A stretch of DNA of 64,000 nt, from assembly GCA_947387485.1 (NCBI GenBank), contig CANDNT010000013.1, positions 40,681-104,680 on the forward strand, in the 5' to 3' direction. This document shows, in pieces, positions 26,111 to 34,548 of this stretch. This stretch comes from Aquimarina rhabdastrellae. GTDB lineage: Bacteria > Bacteroidota > Bacteroidia > Flavobacteriales > Flavobacteriaceae. Positions within the stretch are counted from its first letter, which is position 1, and each line of letters opens with the position of its first letter. The translations under genes and the position numbers were made by a program. The notes beneath the pieces were generated by a model. It saw only the letters and a program-made list of their open reading frames with translations, searched no databases and was not told the origin of the DNA.

Positions 26111-26147
26111 CGTCTTTTTTTATCCTATTCACGTCATTTTATTTTGG
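26111..26147 (+). promoter_or_regulatory. Probable AraC-activator site of the TonB receptor gene
   Basis: CGTCTTTTT at 26111 and CGTCATTTT at 26132 form a direct repeat of 21-bp period, as in the siderophore operon promoter (12936-12965). The shared 30-bp block ends 17 bp before the -7 element in both cases, and the regulator's own gene lies divergently 190 bp away. Confidence 0.65.
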
Positions 26148-26157
26148 ATTTAGCCAG

Positions 26158-26194
26158 TACTTTTGCCTTGTTTATTTAGATCAAATATAAATAA
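26158..26194 (+). promoter_or_regulatory. TonB receptor promoter and iron-box operator
   Basis: -7 element TACTTTTG at 26158-26165, followed by TTATTTAGA-TCAAA-TATAAATAA at 26172-26194, a perfect-arm match with the AraC gene's own box. The operator lies over the transcription start region, 24 bp before the ATG at 26219. Confidence 0.7.
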
Positions 26195-26218
26195 TTTTTA
26201 CTATCATAAATCGATCAA

Positions 26219-28615
26219 ATGATTTTATTTACTAAGAAGACATGCTTCGTCTTCATAGCTTTTTTTTGGAGTGTGTTACTCCATTCGCAGAATACGGTTT
26301 CAGGAATAATTTTGGATACTTCTTCTACTCCTTTAGTAGGAGCAACAATTACTGTAAAAGAACTTAAAAGTGCAGGTAGTGTTACTGATTTTAATGGTAA
26401 ATACCAATTAACACTTCCTGATGGTACTTATACTATTAGTATTTCTTATATAGGTTTTAAAACTTTTAATACTACTATTCATTTAAAAGATGGAGAACAA
26501 CGTACACTTAATGCTACACTTAAAGAAGATCTTAACCAATTAAGTGATGTCGTCATTATAAGCAAATCGGCTTCGCAAATTACAAGAGAACAAGCCTATG
26601 CTGTACAGAGTATTTCTACAGAAGATTTAAAAAATACCAGTGTAGATTTAAGTCAAATTCTTAATACCTCTTCTGGTGTTAATGTACGCCAAGCAGGTGG
26701 TCTGGGATCAGATACTCAGCTTTCGTTAAATGGATTATCTGGTAATCAGGTTCGTATTTTTATTGATGGTGTTCCTATGGATTATTTTGGTTCTTCACTA
26801 TCCTTAAATAATTTTCCTGCAAACCTAGTAAGTTCTATCGATACGTTTAAAGGTGTTGTTCCTATTCATTTATCATCTGATGCTCTAGGTGGTGCTATTA
26901 ATATTGTAACTAATAAGACTGCAAAAGATTTCTTAGATGCTTCATATACTTATGGTTCATTTAATACTCATAGAGCTGCCGTTAATGGACAATATAGAGA
27001 TGAACAATCAGGTTTTATGGTTCGTTTAAAATCTTTCTATAACTATTCTGATAATAACTATAAAAATCGTGTTAAGCTATTTGATATAGATAGTGGTAAA
27101 GAAGATGATTTTTATACAGAAGTTGAGCGTTTTCATGATGCCTATGAATCAAAAATGCTTTGGTTAGAAACTGGATTGGTAAAAACCAAAAATATAGATG
27201 AGTTAATCATCGGAGTGTTATATTCTGATAATTATAAAGAAATTCAACAAAATCCTTCGGCGCTTGGTACTTCAAAAACACCTTTTGGAGAAGTCACATC
27301 CGAAGATGAAAAATGGATTGGAAATCTTTCCTTTAAGAAGAATAATCTCTTTACAGAAAACTTAAACTTATCTTCATATTTTACAGTTGTTAATGCCAAA
27401 GAAACCTATACAGATATAGGTAATGATCGTTACTTCTGGGATGGTACATTTGAAGAAGATGTATACATTGGTCGTGGTGAGTTAGATACCAATAAATCGT
27501 TATTTGAATTGGATCGTCTTAACCTATTGGCCAATGTAAATACAGAGTACCAAATCACTCCACATCACAATATTGCTGTAAACTACTCTTTAAATCAAGT
27601 ACGTTTAGAAGGTGAAGATCTTTTTAGTGATGCTAAAAATGCACAATTTGGTGAACCTAGTACTGTGAGAAAACAAGTTGCTGGTTTTTCTTATACCAAT
27701 GCTGCTTTTGACCAAAAGCTTAAAACTACCGCTTTTATCAAAAATTATTTCTATAACCTAAAAGCATATACCGCTAATCAATTCACTGGAGATAATCGTG
27801 AAGAGTTTACCGATAATCAAACGCATTTTGGGTATGGTATCGCTTCTACATATTTCTTTTCAGGAAATGCTCAAGTGAAATTATCTTTTGAAAAAACGTA
27901 TCGTTTACCTGAAGCTGTAGAATTGTTCGGTGATGGTTTATCTATTTTTCCTGCTATAGATCTAAGACCTGAAGAAAGTAATAATTTTAACCTAGGAAGT
28001 CGTGTAGATTTTAACTTAGGAGCTACTTCTTCTCATGAGTTAAAAACAGATCTTAATTTGTTTTTAAGAGATTCAAAAAACTTTATTCGACTTGAACGTC
28101 GTGGAGCAAGAGGTTTTTATCAAAATCAACAAAGTGTACTTACCAAAGGAATCGATTTTGGTATTCAATACAATTATGATAAACATTACTTCTTAAGTGT
28201 AAACGGTACTTATCTAGATCAAAGAAATAACAACGATAGTGCAAAAGGTCAAGGAGGTCAAGAAGATTTTCAAAATGGTCAACGTATTCCTAACCAACCT
28301 TACTTATTTGGAAGTGCTATTGCTACCTATAGAACAAAAGAATTATTCAATTCTCATGATTCATTCTCGGTATCCTTAATCAATAATTATACTCATGAAT
28401 TCTCTTTTAACTATGAGAATACAGGAGATAGCAATAAACCTATAATTCCATCACAATTCACTAATGACTTTGAATTAGTGTATGGATTATATAATGGAAA
28501 GTACAATCTTTCTTTTAATGTCGTAAATGTTTTTGACAAACTTGTTTATGACAATTTAAATCAACAAAAAGCCGGAAGGGCATTCTATATCAAAGCCCGA
28601 TATTTTATAAATTAA
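26219..28615 (+). CDS. TonB-dependent siderophore receptor with CarbopepD-like N-terminal domain
   Basis: 798 residues. Signal peptide about 1-24 (VLLHSQ), a CarbopepD_reg-like beta-sandwich (about 25-115: GIILDTSSTPLVGATITV, GKYQLTLPDGTYTISISYIG), then a plug domain (VRQAGGLGSDTQLSLNGLSG, VRIFIDGVPMDYFG, FKGVVPIHLSSDALGGAINIVT) and a barrel ending KARYFIN. It belongs to the FecA/FhuE-type siderophore receptors in broad terms. Its iron box, the AraC-type site shared with the siderophore operon and the DUF4374 lipoprotein downstream all indicate that it imports the siderophore made by the upstream operon (inference). Confidence 0.85.
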   Translation: MILFTKKTCFVFIAFFWSVLLHSQNTVSGIILDTSSTPLVGATITVKELKSAGSVTDFNGKYQLTLPDGTYTISISYIGFKTFNTTIHLKDGEQRTLNATLKEDLNQLSDVVIISKSASQITREQAYAVQSISTEDLKNTSVDLSQILNTSSGVNVRQAGGLGSDTQLSLNGLSGNQVRIFIDGVPMDYFGSSLSLNNFPANLVSSIDTFKGVVPIHLSSDALGGAINIVTNKTAKDFLDASYTYGSFNTHRAAVNGQYRDEQSGFMVRLKSFYNYSDNNYKNRVKLFDIDSGKEDDFYTEVERFHDAYESKMLWLETGLVKTKNIDELIIGVLYSDNYKEIQQNPSALGTSKTPFGEVTSEDEKWIGNLSFKKNNLFTENLNLSSYFTVVNAKETYTDIGNDRYFWDGTFEEDVYIGRGELDTNKSLFELDRLNLLANVNTEYQITPHHNIAVNYSLNQVRLEGEDLFSDAKNAQFGEPSTVRKQVAGFSYTNAAFDQKLKTTAFIKNYFYNLKAYTANQFTGDNREEFTDNQTHFGYGIASTYFFSGNAQVKLSFEKTYRLPEAVELFGDGLSIFPAIDLRPEESNNFNLGSRVDFNLGATSSHELKTDLNLFLRDSKNFIRLERRGARGFYQNQQSVLTKGIDFGIQYNYDKHYFLSVNGTYLDQRNNNDSAKGQGGQEDFQNGQRIPNQPYLFGSAIATYRTKELFNSHDSFSVSLINNYTHEFSFNYENTGDSNKPIIPSQFTNDFELVYGLYNGKYNLSFNVVNVFDKLVYDNLNQQKAGRAFYIKARYFIN

Positions 28616-28628
28616 ATTAACACCCGAT

Positions 28629-29879
28629 ATGATTAATCTAAAAAAAGTTTTATTCACAGCTTTACTTGCTACAAGTTCGCTATTTATTGCTTGTAGTAGT
28701 GATGACGATTCTGGTAGTGAACCACAAGTCATTGACAATTCTCCAAAATTCTTTGTTGGAGTTGAAGGAACAGATGGAAAAGATGTATTAGCTCCTGCAG
28801 AAAGCTTAACCGAAGGAGTTATCACTCCTATTAACAACGGAATTGTACAACCTGCATGGATGACTTTTGTGAATTTAGGAGACGCTATTGTTGCTCAAGG
28901 GTTTTCTTCTGACAACGAAATGAAGCTTTACAAAAAAGTTAATGGTGAACTGCAAAATACGGATAACTTATTCACAACATTGGCTCCATTTGCAATGGCT
29001 GACGCAGGTGATAATAATTTTATTGCAGTAGCTTCTGCTAGAGAAGGAAACTCTGATAGAGAAATTTATTTAATTGACAAATCAAGTTTTGCGATAACAA
29101 AAACTGTTCAAACAAAAATTGATGAGATTACAGCCGAAGATTTAATTGCTTTCCCTACTGGTGTTGCTGTAAACGGAAATAAATTATTCATCACATATTA
29201 CTTTATTTCTACTGGTACAGGAGGTTCTAGTGCAGCTATAGCTAAAGAAGCTAAGATTGCAGTATACTCTTATCCTGAATTAAATTTTGAAAAAATAATT
29301 ACAGATGATAGATCTCCATCTTTAGGAGTTTATGCTGGAACTGGAGCTCTTATCAAAGCTGATAATGGTGATCTTTATACTTACTCTAGTGCATCTTCTA
29401 TTTGTGGGTTTATCCCTGCTCCTGCATCACCGTCTAGTATTTTAAGAATTAAAAATGGTACTTCAGATTTTGATACTTCTTACCATTTTGATTTCCAAAC
29501 TGTAAGTGGTGGATATAAAATCAACGATATGTTATATGCTGGAAATGGTAAAGCTATTGTACGTATGTTCCAGGAACCACCAGTTGTTCCTCAAGAATAT
29601 TTCTGGGCTGCTTATGCTCCTACTATTGATCAAAATGTAGCTGCTTTAACTTTAGGTGTTGTTGATTTAGAAGCAAAAACTGTTACTCCTATAGATGGTA
29701 TTCCTGCTCATGGTGGAGCTTGGGGAATTGCTAACTTAGTAAGAGACGGAAAAGTATATATCAATATCAGTCACTCAAACGAAGCTGCTGTATACGTAAT
29801 AGACCCAGAAACTGCAACTGCTGAAAAAGGTGCAACTATTCAAGGTAATTATGCTAAAGGAATCTTCTATTTAGATTAA
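28629..29879 (+). CDS. DUF4374-family surface lipoprotein, probable siderophore-capturing partner
   Basis: 416 residues, starting 14 bp after the receptor stop. Lipobox Cys22 followed by SSDDDSGSEP, an acidic surface-export signal. The body is rich in beta strands in a repeating pattern typical of a seven-bladed propeller, and I read it as DUF4374. A DUF4374 lipoprotein (XusB) forms part of the Bacteroides xenosiderophore system together with the TonB receptor XusA, which gives a model for this pair. Strong support comes from co-transcription and the shared iron control. Ligand preference cannot be read from the sequence. Confidence 0.75.
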   Translation: MINLKKVLFTALLATSSLFIACSSDDDSGSEPQVIDNSPKFFVGVEGTDGKDVLAPAESLTEGVITPINNGIVQPAWMTFVNLGDAIVAQGFSSDNEMKLYKKVNGELQNTDNLFTTLAPFAMADAGDNNFIAVASAREGNSDREIYLIDKSSFAITKTVQTKIDEITAEDLIAFPTGVAVNGNKLFITYYFISTGTGGSSAAIAKEAKIAVYSYPELNFEKIITDDRSPSLGVYAGTGALIKADNGDLYTYSSASSICGFIPAPASPSSILRIKNGTSDFDTSYHFDFQTVSGGYKINDMLYAGNGKAIVRMFQEPPVVPQEYFWAAYAPTIDQNVAALTLGVVDLEAKTVTPIDGIPAHGGAWGIANLVRDGKVYINISHSNEAAVYVIDPETATAEKGATIQGNYAKGIFYLD

Positions 29880-29900
29880 TGTTTAATCTATATCTTTTCA

Positions 29901-29933
29901 AAACATCTTATATTAATTATAGGATGTTTTTTT
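29901..29933 (+). terminator. Terminator of the receptor/DUF4374 operon
   Basis: AAACATCTTATA (29901-29912) pairs with TATAGGATGTTT (29918-29929, one G-T pair) and is followed by a T-run. It lies 21 bp after the lipoprotein stop. Confidence 0.8.
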
Positions 29934-29977
29934 TATTTCATGCTTTTAATAAATGTGATATAAAATTAATCAAACAT

Positions 29978-30020
29978 AAAAAAGGAGTACTTCATCAAGT
30001 TAATGAAGTACTCCTTTTTT
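29978..30020. terminator. Long bidirectional terminator
   Basis: The 18-bp arms 29978-29995 and 30003-30020 are perfect complements (core GGAGTACTTCAT/ATGAAGTACTCC) over a 7-nt loop, with A and T runs forming the outer ends. It ends transcription of the small Cys-rich gene on the minus strand and backs up the terminator at 29901. Confidence 0.85.
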
Positions 30021-30043
30021 ATAGTTTTTATCAGTATTACTTT

Positions 30044-30190
30044 TTATAATTTAGGACACCTTTTACAATTAGTTTTTCCTTTCTTTTTGTATTTCTTACA
30101 ACATTTTTTCTTTTTATCTCCACACTGCATTGCACATCCCGAATCAACAATAATACAAGGTGTCGCTACTTCATTTTGAAATGTAATCAT
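30044..30190 (-). CDS. Small Lys- and Cys-rich protein (48 residues)
   Basis: An ORF from ATG at 30190 to TAA at 30044 encodes 48 residues with seven cysteines (positions 12, 19, 23, 30, 31, 42, 45) in CxxxC, CC and CxxC spacing, and a Lys-rich second half (DKKKKCCKKYKKKG). No signal peptide. It has its own -7 element (30225) and a strong terminator (29978), so it is a complete transcription unit rather than a chance ORF. Metal or nucleic-acid binding is plausible given the Cys/Lys make-up, and its neighbours are iron-storage and iron-economy genes. Family not recognised. Confidence 0.65.
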   Translation of the reverse strand: MITFQNEVATPCIIVDSGCAMQCGDKKKKCCKKYKKKGKTNCKRCPKL

Positions 30191-30224
30191 ACTTATTCTT
30201 ATTTATACCAATTATAAACAGGGG

Positions 30225-30232
30225 CAAATATA
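30225..30232 (-). promoter_or_regulatory. -7 element of the small Cys-rich gene
   Basis: CAAATATA on the plus strand, i.e. TATATTTG on the minus strand, 35 bp before the ATG at 30190. It begins directly after the T-run of the ferritin gene terminator. Confidence 0.55.
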
Positions 30233-30236
30233 TAAA

Positions 30237-30272
30237 AAAAAGGTTCTAAAATATTATTTAGAACCTTTTTAA
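30237..30272 (-). terminator. Ferritin gene terminator
   Basis: AGGTTCTAAA (30241-30250) pairs perfectly with TTTAGAACCT (30257-30266). On the minus strand the stem is followed by a long T-run. It lies about 25 bp after the ferritin stop. Confidence 0.8.
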
Positions 30273-30292
30273 TTAAAATAAATTTCTTTGTA

Positions 30293-30826
30293 CTAGTTAT
30301 TCTCTTCTGCTGGTAGCATTTTATTGATATCTCTATCAAACATATAATGTCCAGACTTATCGTCTCCTATAATTTTTAACTTGTCTAATAAGGTACGAGC
30401 AGATGCTTCTTCCTCTAATTGTTCAGCAACATACCATTGCATAAAATTATGCACATTATAATCTTTGTGTTCTAAACACTGAAAGATAACATTATTGATT
30501 TGTTGCGTTACAAACTCCTCGCTACTTAAAAAAGTTTCAAACAACTCCATTAAAGAATGGAAATCATCTTTTGGTTTTTCTATGGCTGGTATGACTGCTT
30601 TCCCTCCTCTTTCATTGATAAACTTAACAAGCTTAGTCATATGTACACGTTCTTCTTCAGACTGCGTATAAAAAAATTCTGCGATTCCGTTATACCCATT
30701 AACATCTGCCCAACATGCCATTGATAAATACTGTGCTGAAGCTTTTGCTTCATGTTGTATTTGATCATTCAGTGATTTTTCTATTTCAGGTATCATACTA
30801 TATTTTTCTATTTTCATTTTCTCCAT
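30293..30826 (-). CDS. ftnA: Non-haem ferritin
   Basis: 177 residues, the normal size of bacterial FtnA. The four-helix ferroxidase pattern is present: NDQIQHEAKASAQYLSMACW (first helix with Glu ligand and Tyr), QSEEERVHMTKLVKFI (Glu/Glu/His of the second helix), and EQLEEEASARTLLDKL late in the protein. It oxidises and stores iron as a 24-mer in the cytoplasm. No iron box precedes the gene, in line with ferritin being used when iron is plentiful. Transcribed alone between its terminator and the flavodoxin gene. Confidence 0.9.
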   Translation of the reverse strand: MEKMKIEKYSMIPEIEKSLNDQIQHEAKASAQYLSMACWADVNGYNGIAEFFYTQSEEERVHMTKLVKFINERGGKAVIPAIEKPKDDFHSLMELFETFLSSEEFVTQQINNVIFQCLEHKDYNVHNFMQWYVAEQLEEEASARTLLDKLKIIGDDKSGHYMFDRDINKMLPAEENN

Positions 30827-30909
30827 CTAAAAGTACATAAATTCTCCATGAGAGGGTTTATTTTTATTCGTATTCTATGAGTTTTTAGCTTAATTTATAG
30901 TCAGACTAT

Positions 30910-31452
30910 TTAAGCCTTAACTAAGTTTTTGTCTTTAATTTCTTCTATTTCTTTTTTAATAGCTGTTACCCAGGTTTCTAATCGGTTTGCAGTAAGATCA
31001 GATTCATTATCTTCATCCAATGCTAGACCGTAAAAGAAATCTTTATTTTTTAAAGCCTTTGATTCAGAAAAATCATAACCTTTGGTAGACCATTCTCCTA
31101 TGATATGTCCTCCATTATTTAAAATCTCTTCGGCTAGAATTCCTATTCCGTCTACAAAATATTCACCATAACCTATTTGATCTCCTAGCCCATATATTGC
31201 TACTGTCTTACCTGTAAAATCAATTGTTTTAAAATCGTCAAAGAAGTCTTCCCAATCACTCTGTAAATCTCCATCATACCATGTAGACAATCCTAAAATT
31301 AAAAAATCAAATTCTTTAAAATCAGCCTTAGTTAATTGATTACATTCGATTACTTTAACTTCTCCACTCTCCCAATATTCAACCAACTCATGTGTTACTT
31401 CTTCTGTACAACCTGTATCAGAGCCATAAAAAATTCCTATATATGGATTCAT
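30910..31452 (-). CDS. fldA: Long-chain flavodoxin
   Basis: 180 residues. The FMN-phosphate loop GSDTGCTEEV (residues 9-18), STWYDGDLQSDWEDF (Trp/Tyr around the isoalloxazine ring) and GLGDQIGYGEYF are classic flavodoxin landmarks; the length and insertion point fit the long-chain type. It is a one-electron carrier that replaces ferredoxin in iron-poor cells. The iron box in its divergent promoter (31481) agrees with induction on iron starvation. Confidence 0.92.
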   Translation of the reverse strand: MNPYIGIFYGSDTGCTEEVTHELVEYWESGEVKVIECNQLTKADFKEFDFLILGLSTWYDGDLQSDWEDFFDDFKTIDFTGKTVAIYGLGDQIGYGEYFVDGIGILAEEILNNGGHIIGEWSTKGYDFSESKALKNKDFFYGLALDEDNESDLTANRLETWVTAIKKEIEEIKDKNLVKA

Positions 31453-31466
31453 TTTAATCTTTCTTT

Positions 31467-31513
31467 CAAAGATATAATTTTTATTTAGAATTAATAAAAA
31501 TAATTTATTTTTG
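31467..31513. promoter_or_regulatory. Divergent promoters of flavodoxin and orphan gene with one iron-box operator
   Basis: TTATTTAGA-ATTAA-TAAAAATAA (31481-31503) lies between two outward-facing -7 elements: CAAAGATA at 31467-31474 (TATCTTTG, minus strand, flavodoxin) and TATTTTTG at 31506-31513 (plus strand, orphan gene). One operator can therefore control both genes. Confidence 0.7.
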
Positions 31514-31531
31514 TAGTCAAATAAAAAAGAT

Positions 31532-31888
31532 ATGCTAAATCAAGTTCATACTATATATAAAAATACCATAGGGATGTCTTATCAATGGAATTCATTTTTT
31601 GATCCTTCATTACCTATTCAATTAAAAATCGCTGAAGTTTCTTTTGAAGTCTCTATTTATGATCTTAAAGACTTTTTAAATGCATTACAAAATACTTCAA
31701 GTCTCAATTGTAAATGTACTACATGTGATCGTAACTCTAGATGTAAGGCCATTCAATTTAAGCAAGGACAAACCGAAATTAAAATTCGTGTAAATGCTAA
31801 TGAACTCAATGATATCTGTGACCTAATTCAAGGTACATTATTTCAGTTAGAACTAACGGATCTTTTATCTACACTCGAATTACATTAA
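31532..31888 (+). CDS. Uncharacterised small protein, divergent to flavodoxin
   Basis: 118 residues, soluble, no signal peptide. The only striking part is the segment NCKCTTCDRNSRCKAI (about residues 66-81) with four cysteines in CxCxxC-x5-C spacing, suited to binding a metal or an Fe-S cluster. The rest (an N-terminal FEVSIYDLKDFLNALQ and a C-terminal helix) does not match a family I know. Its operator is shared with flavodoxin, so it is probably made under iron limitation. Its stop overlaps the stop of the convergent FbpC gene by 4 bases. Confidence 0.65.
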   Translation: MLNQVHTIYKNTIGMSYQWNSFFDPSLPIQLKIAEVSFEVSIYDLKDFLNALQNTSSLNCKCTTCDRNSRCKAIQFKQGQTEIKIRVNANELNDICDLIQGTLFQLELTDLLSTLELH

Positions 31889-32880
31889 TTAGTTTCAAAA
31901 ACCAGTAAGTTTTTAGGATTAAAACCTATCGTTAATGTTTCTTGTTTATATTTTTTAGGAGCATGTATCATAAATTGATTACCATTTGAAGTGATTACTT
32001 CTATTTGATAATATTCTCCCATAAACTGTACTCTTTTTAGTTGTACCTCAAGTTGATATTTTGTAGTTTTTTCAATCTTGATATCTTGGGCTCTTAAAGC
32101 ATAATGCTTATTAGTTTCTGGAGTAAAACCAAACTCTTCTAGTACATTATTTTTTAACTCTATGATCGTACCAAATAAAGAAGCTACATAAGGTGTATCT
32201 GGTTTTTTATAGAGTGCTTTTGCTTTATCTTTTTGGATTAGTTTTCCTTTTTTTAATACCATAATTCGATCAGATACAGCTAAAGCATCCTCGGTATCAT
32301 GTGTAACAAAAATGGCGGTAATTGCTGTTTTTTTTATAATCTCAAAAATCTCATTACGCAATTGTTCTCGCAACATGGTATCAAGATTACTAAATGGTTC
32401 ATCAAGAATCAATAACTCTGGTTGTGGTGCTATCGCTCTAGCCAAAGCTACACGTTGTTGTTGTCCTCCTGATAATTGATGTGGATATCTTTTTTCATAT
32501 CCAGCTAGTCCTACTAAGTTTAATACCTCTGCAATTCTTGCTTCTTTCATTGTTTTATCCTTGATCCCATATCCTACATTTGCTGCGACAGTAAGATGTG
32601 GAAATAAGGCATAATCTTGAAAAACTAATCCTACATTTCTTTTTTCTGGAGGTACCATTGTTTCTAATGATGATATTACCTCTCCTTTTAATTTAATAAC
32701 TCCATAATCAGGAGTTTCTAATCCTGAAATTAAACGAATTAAAGTAGTTTTTGCACTTCCGCTTTCTCCTACAATAGCAATTACTTTTCCTTGCTTAATT
32801 GTAAAAGAAACTTGATCCAAAGCCATTGTTTTTCCTTGATCAAATGATTTGCTCAACGTAGTAACTTCTAATAAATTCAT
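31885..32880 (-). CDS. Ferric iron ABC transporter, ATP-binding protein (FbpC-like)
   Basis: 331 residues. Full ABC ATPase landmarks: Walker A GESGSAKTT (38-46), Q-loop LVFQDYALFPHLTV, signature LSGGQQQRVALARA, Walker B LLILDEPFSNLD and H-loop THDTEDAL, then a TOBE-like C-terminal regulatory domain. Walker A has Ala43 in place of the otherwise near-invariant Gly before the catalytic Lys44. It drives uptake with the permease 1 bp upstream and the binding protein further up. Last gene of the iron-box-controlled operon. Confidence 0.85.
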   Translation of the reverse strand: MNLLEVTTLSKSFDQGKTMALDQVSFTIKQGKVIAIVGESGSAKTTLIRLISGLETPDYGVIKLKGEVISSLETMVPPEKRNVGLVFQDYALFPHLTVAANVGYGIKDKTMKEARIAEVLNLVGLAGYEKRYPHQLSGGQQQRVALARAIAPQPELLILDEPFSNLDTMLREQLRNEIFEIIKKTAITAIFVTHDTEDALAVSDRIMVLKKGKLIQKDKAKALYKKPDTPYVASLFGTIIELKNNVLEEFGFTPETNKHYALRAQDIKIEKTTKYQLEVQLKRVQFMGEYYQIEVITSNGNQFMIHAPKKYKQETLTIGFNPKNLLVFETN

Positions 32881-34548
32881 TTATTTAGTTATTAATTTAT
32901 TCAAAAAAATCACAGGAAGAATTCCTGTAATAATAATCAATAATGATGGTAATGCCGCTTCCGCAATTAATTCATCACTTGCATATTCATATGCTTTAAC
33001 AGCTAGAGTAGATACATCATAAGGCTTTAATATCAATGTCAATGGTAATTCTTTCATTACATCAACAAAAACCAATAATAATCCGCTTATTACTCCTTTT
33101 TGTATCAAAGGAAAATTGATTTTAAAAAAAGTTTTAATATTACTCTTTCCTAAAATCCTAGAAGACTCAGCTAATCGATCTCCTATTTTTAATGCATTCG
33201 CCTCTATGGGATTATATCCTACAGCAAGAAACCTCACCATATAAGCATAGGTAAGTCCTATTATCGTTCCATTAATAACTAATCCTATATTATGATCAAA
33301 TGCAGCAGCAATCATTCTATTTAACCATTTGTCTATTATCAAGGTCGGAATCATCACTCCTACTGCAATTACAGCTCCCGGAATTGCATATCCTAAAATA
33401 CTAATCTTAGTAAGATTTTTAATCAACTTTAATTTATTCCATTTTGACATATAAATCAATCCTAGAGCAAATCCTACGGTAAGTACTGCTGCTAATAATG
33501 CTATACTTAAGCTTTGTAATGAGATACTCATAAAATCCCAAGAGAATACTGTTGTAAAAGTCAAGCTTGCCCAATATAACAGTTGTAGTACAGGAATGAT
33601 AAATCCTAATACAGCAGGAATACTAGCTAAAAAGAATAATAGCCATCGTTTTTTCTTGGTCGTGTTTTTTCTTTTTAAAATCACATTATTCTTGATATCA
33701 TTATGATAACCTATTTTACGGCGTTGCCATTTTTCGATCATAATCAATCCAAAAATAATAGTTACCAAGATCGCAGATAGGTAAACAGCTGTTTCTGGTT
33801 CTTCTAAAGCAAACCATGCTCTAAAAATTCCTGTAGTAAATGTACTTACCCCATAATATTTGGCAGCCCCATAGTCGTTAAGCACTTCCATTAAAACCAA
33901 AATCAGACCACCTATTATTGCTGGCCTAGCTAATGGTAATATTAATTTAAAAAAAGTTTTAAACTCTCCTACACCTAGCAGTTTTGATGCTTCGATAAGA
34001 TTATTGGCCTGTGTAAGAAAAACGGTTCTTGCACTTACGTATACATATGGATATAATGATAAACTCAAGATAAGAATCAATCCTGATACATTCATTATAT
34101 CTATTTTAGGCAATGTAGTTCCTACGGTTCTAAAGAGTAATTCTAATGTACCTCCATAATCAAAAACTCCAGCATAACTATATGCTGTAATATATGATGG
34201 AATTGCTAGAGGTAATATGAGTAGCCATTCTAATTGTTTTCTATACGGGAATTCATATCTAGAAACTATCCATGCAGCACTTACTCCCATAAGTAATACT
34301 AAAGTTGTACAACCTATGATGAGAAGACTGGTGTTAGTAAGGTATTTTGGTAATAGGTTTTTAACTATATGATCCCATGTTTCACCTGGACCAGAAAATA
34401 GTTTAAAAAATATGGTAAGTATGGGTATTGCTATAATAAAAACAATGGTCAATGTAGTTATTGACCATTGATTTATATCTCTTTTAAAGCGTTTGATACT
34501 ATTCGAAACCGAATAGATTGTATTTTTATTGCCAGCCTGCTTCGTCAA
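32881..34548 (-). CDS. Ferric iron ABC transporter, permease (FbpB-like)
   Basis: 555 residues with about 12 membrane segments in two homologous halves, the usual double-length form. Each half has an EAA-type loop (ASKLLGVGEFKTFFKLILPLARP in the first, AESSRILGKSNIKTFFKINFP in the second) that contacts the ATPase. Its start overlaps the binding-protein gene by 23 bp, implying translational coupling. With FbpA and FbpC it makes a complete ferric ion importer of the inner membrane. Confidence 0.9.
   Translation of the reverse strand: MTKQAGNKNTIYSVSNSIKRFKRDINQWSITTLTIVFIIAIPILTIFFKLFSGPGETWDHIVKNLLPKYLTNTSLLIIGCTTLVLLMGVSAAWIVSRYEFPYRKQLEWLLILPLAIPSYITAYSYAGVFDYGGTLELLFRTVGTTLPKIDIMNVSGLILILSLSLYPYVYVSARTVFLTQANNLIEASKLLGVGEFKTFFKLILPLARPAIIGGLILVLMEVLNDYGAAKYYGVSTFTTGIFRAWFALEEPETAVYLSAILVTIIFGLIMIEKWQRRKIGYHNDIKNNVILKRKNTTKKKRWLLFFLASIPAVLGFIIPVLQLLYWASLTFTTVFSWDFMSISLQSLSIALLAAVLTVGFALGLIYMSKWNKLKLIKNLTKISILGYAIPGAVIAVGVMIPTLIIDKWLNRMIAAAFDHNIGLVINGTIIGLTYAYMVRFLAVGYNPIEANALKIGDRLAESSRILGKSNIKTFFKINFPLIQKGVISGLLLVFVDVMKELPLTLILKPYDVSTLAVKAYEYASDELIAEAALPSLLIIITGILPVIFLNKLITK

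Noticed and set aside
30254..30276. Iron-box-like TTATTTAGA in the ferritin gene terminator
   Set aside because: The arm is part of the terminator stem and the second arm matches at only 6 of 9 positions; it lies after, not before, the gene.
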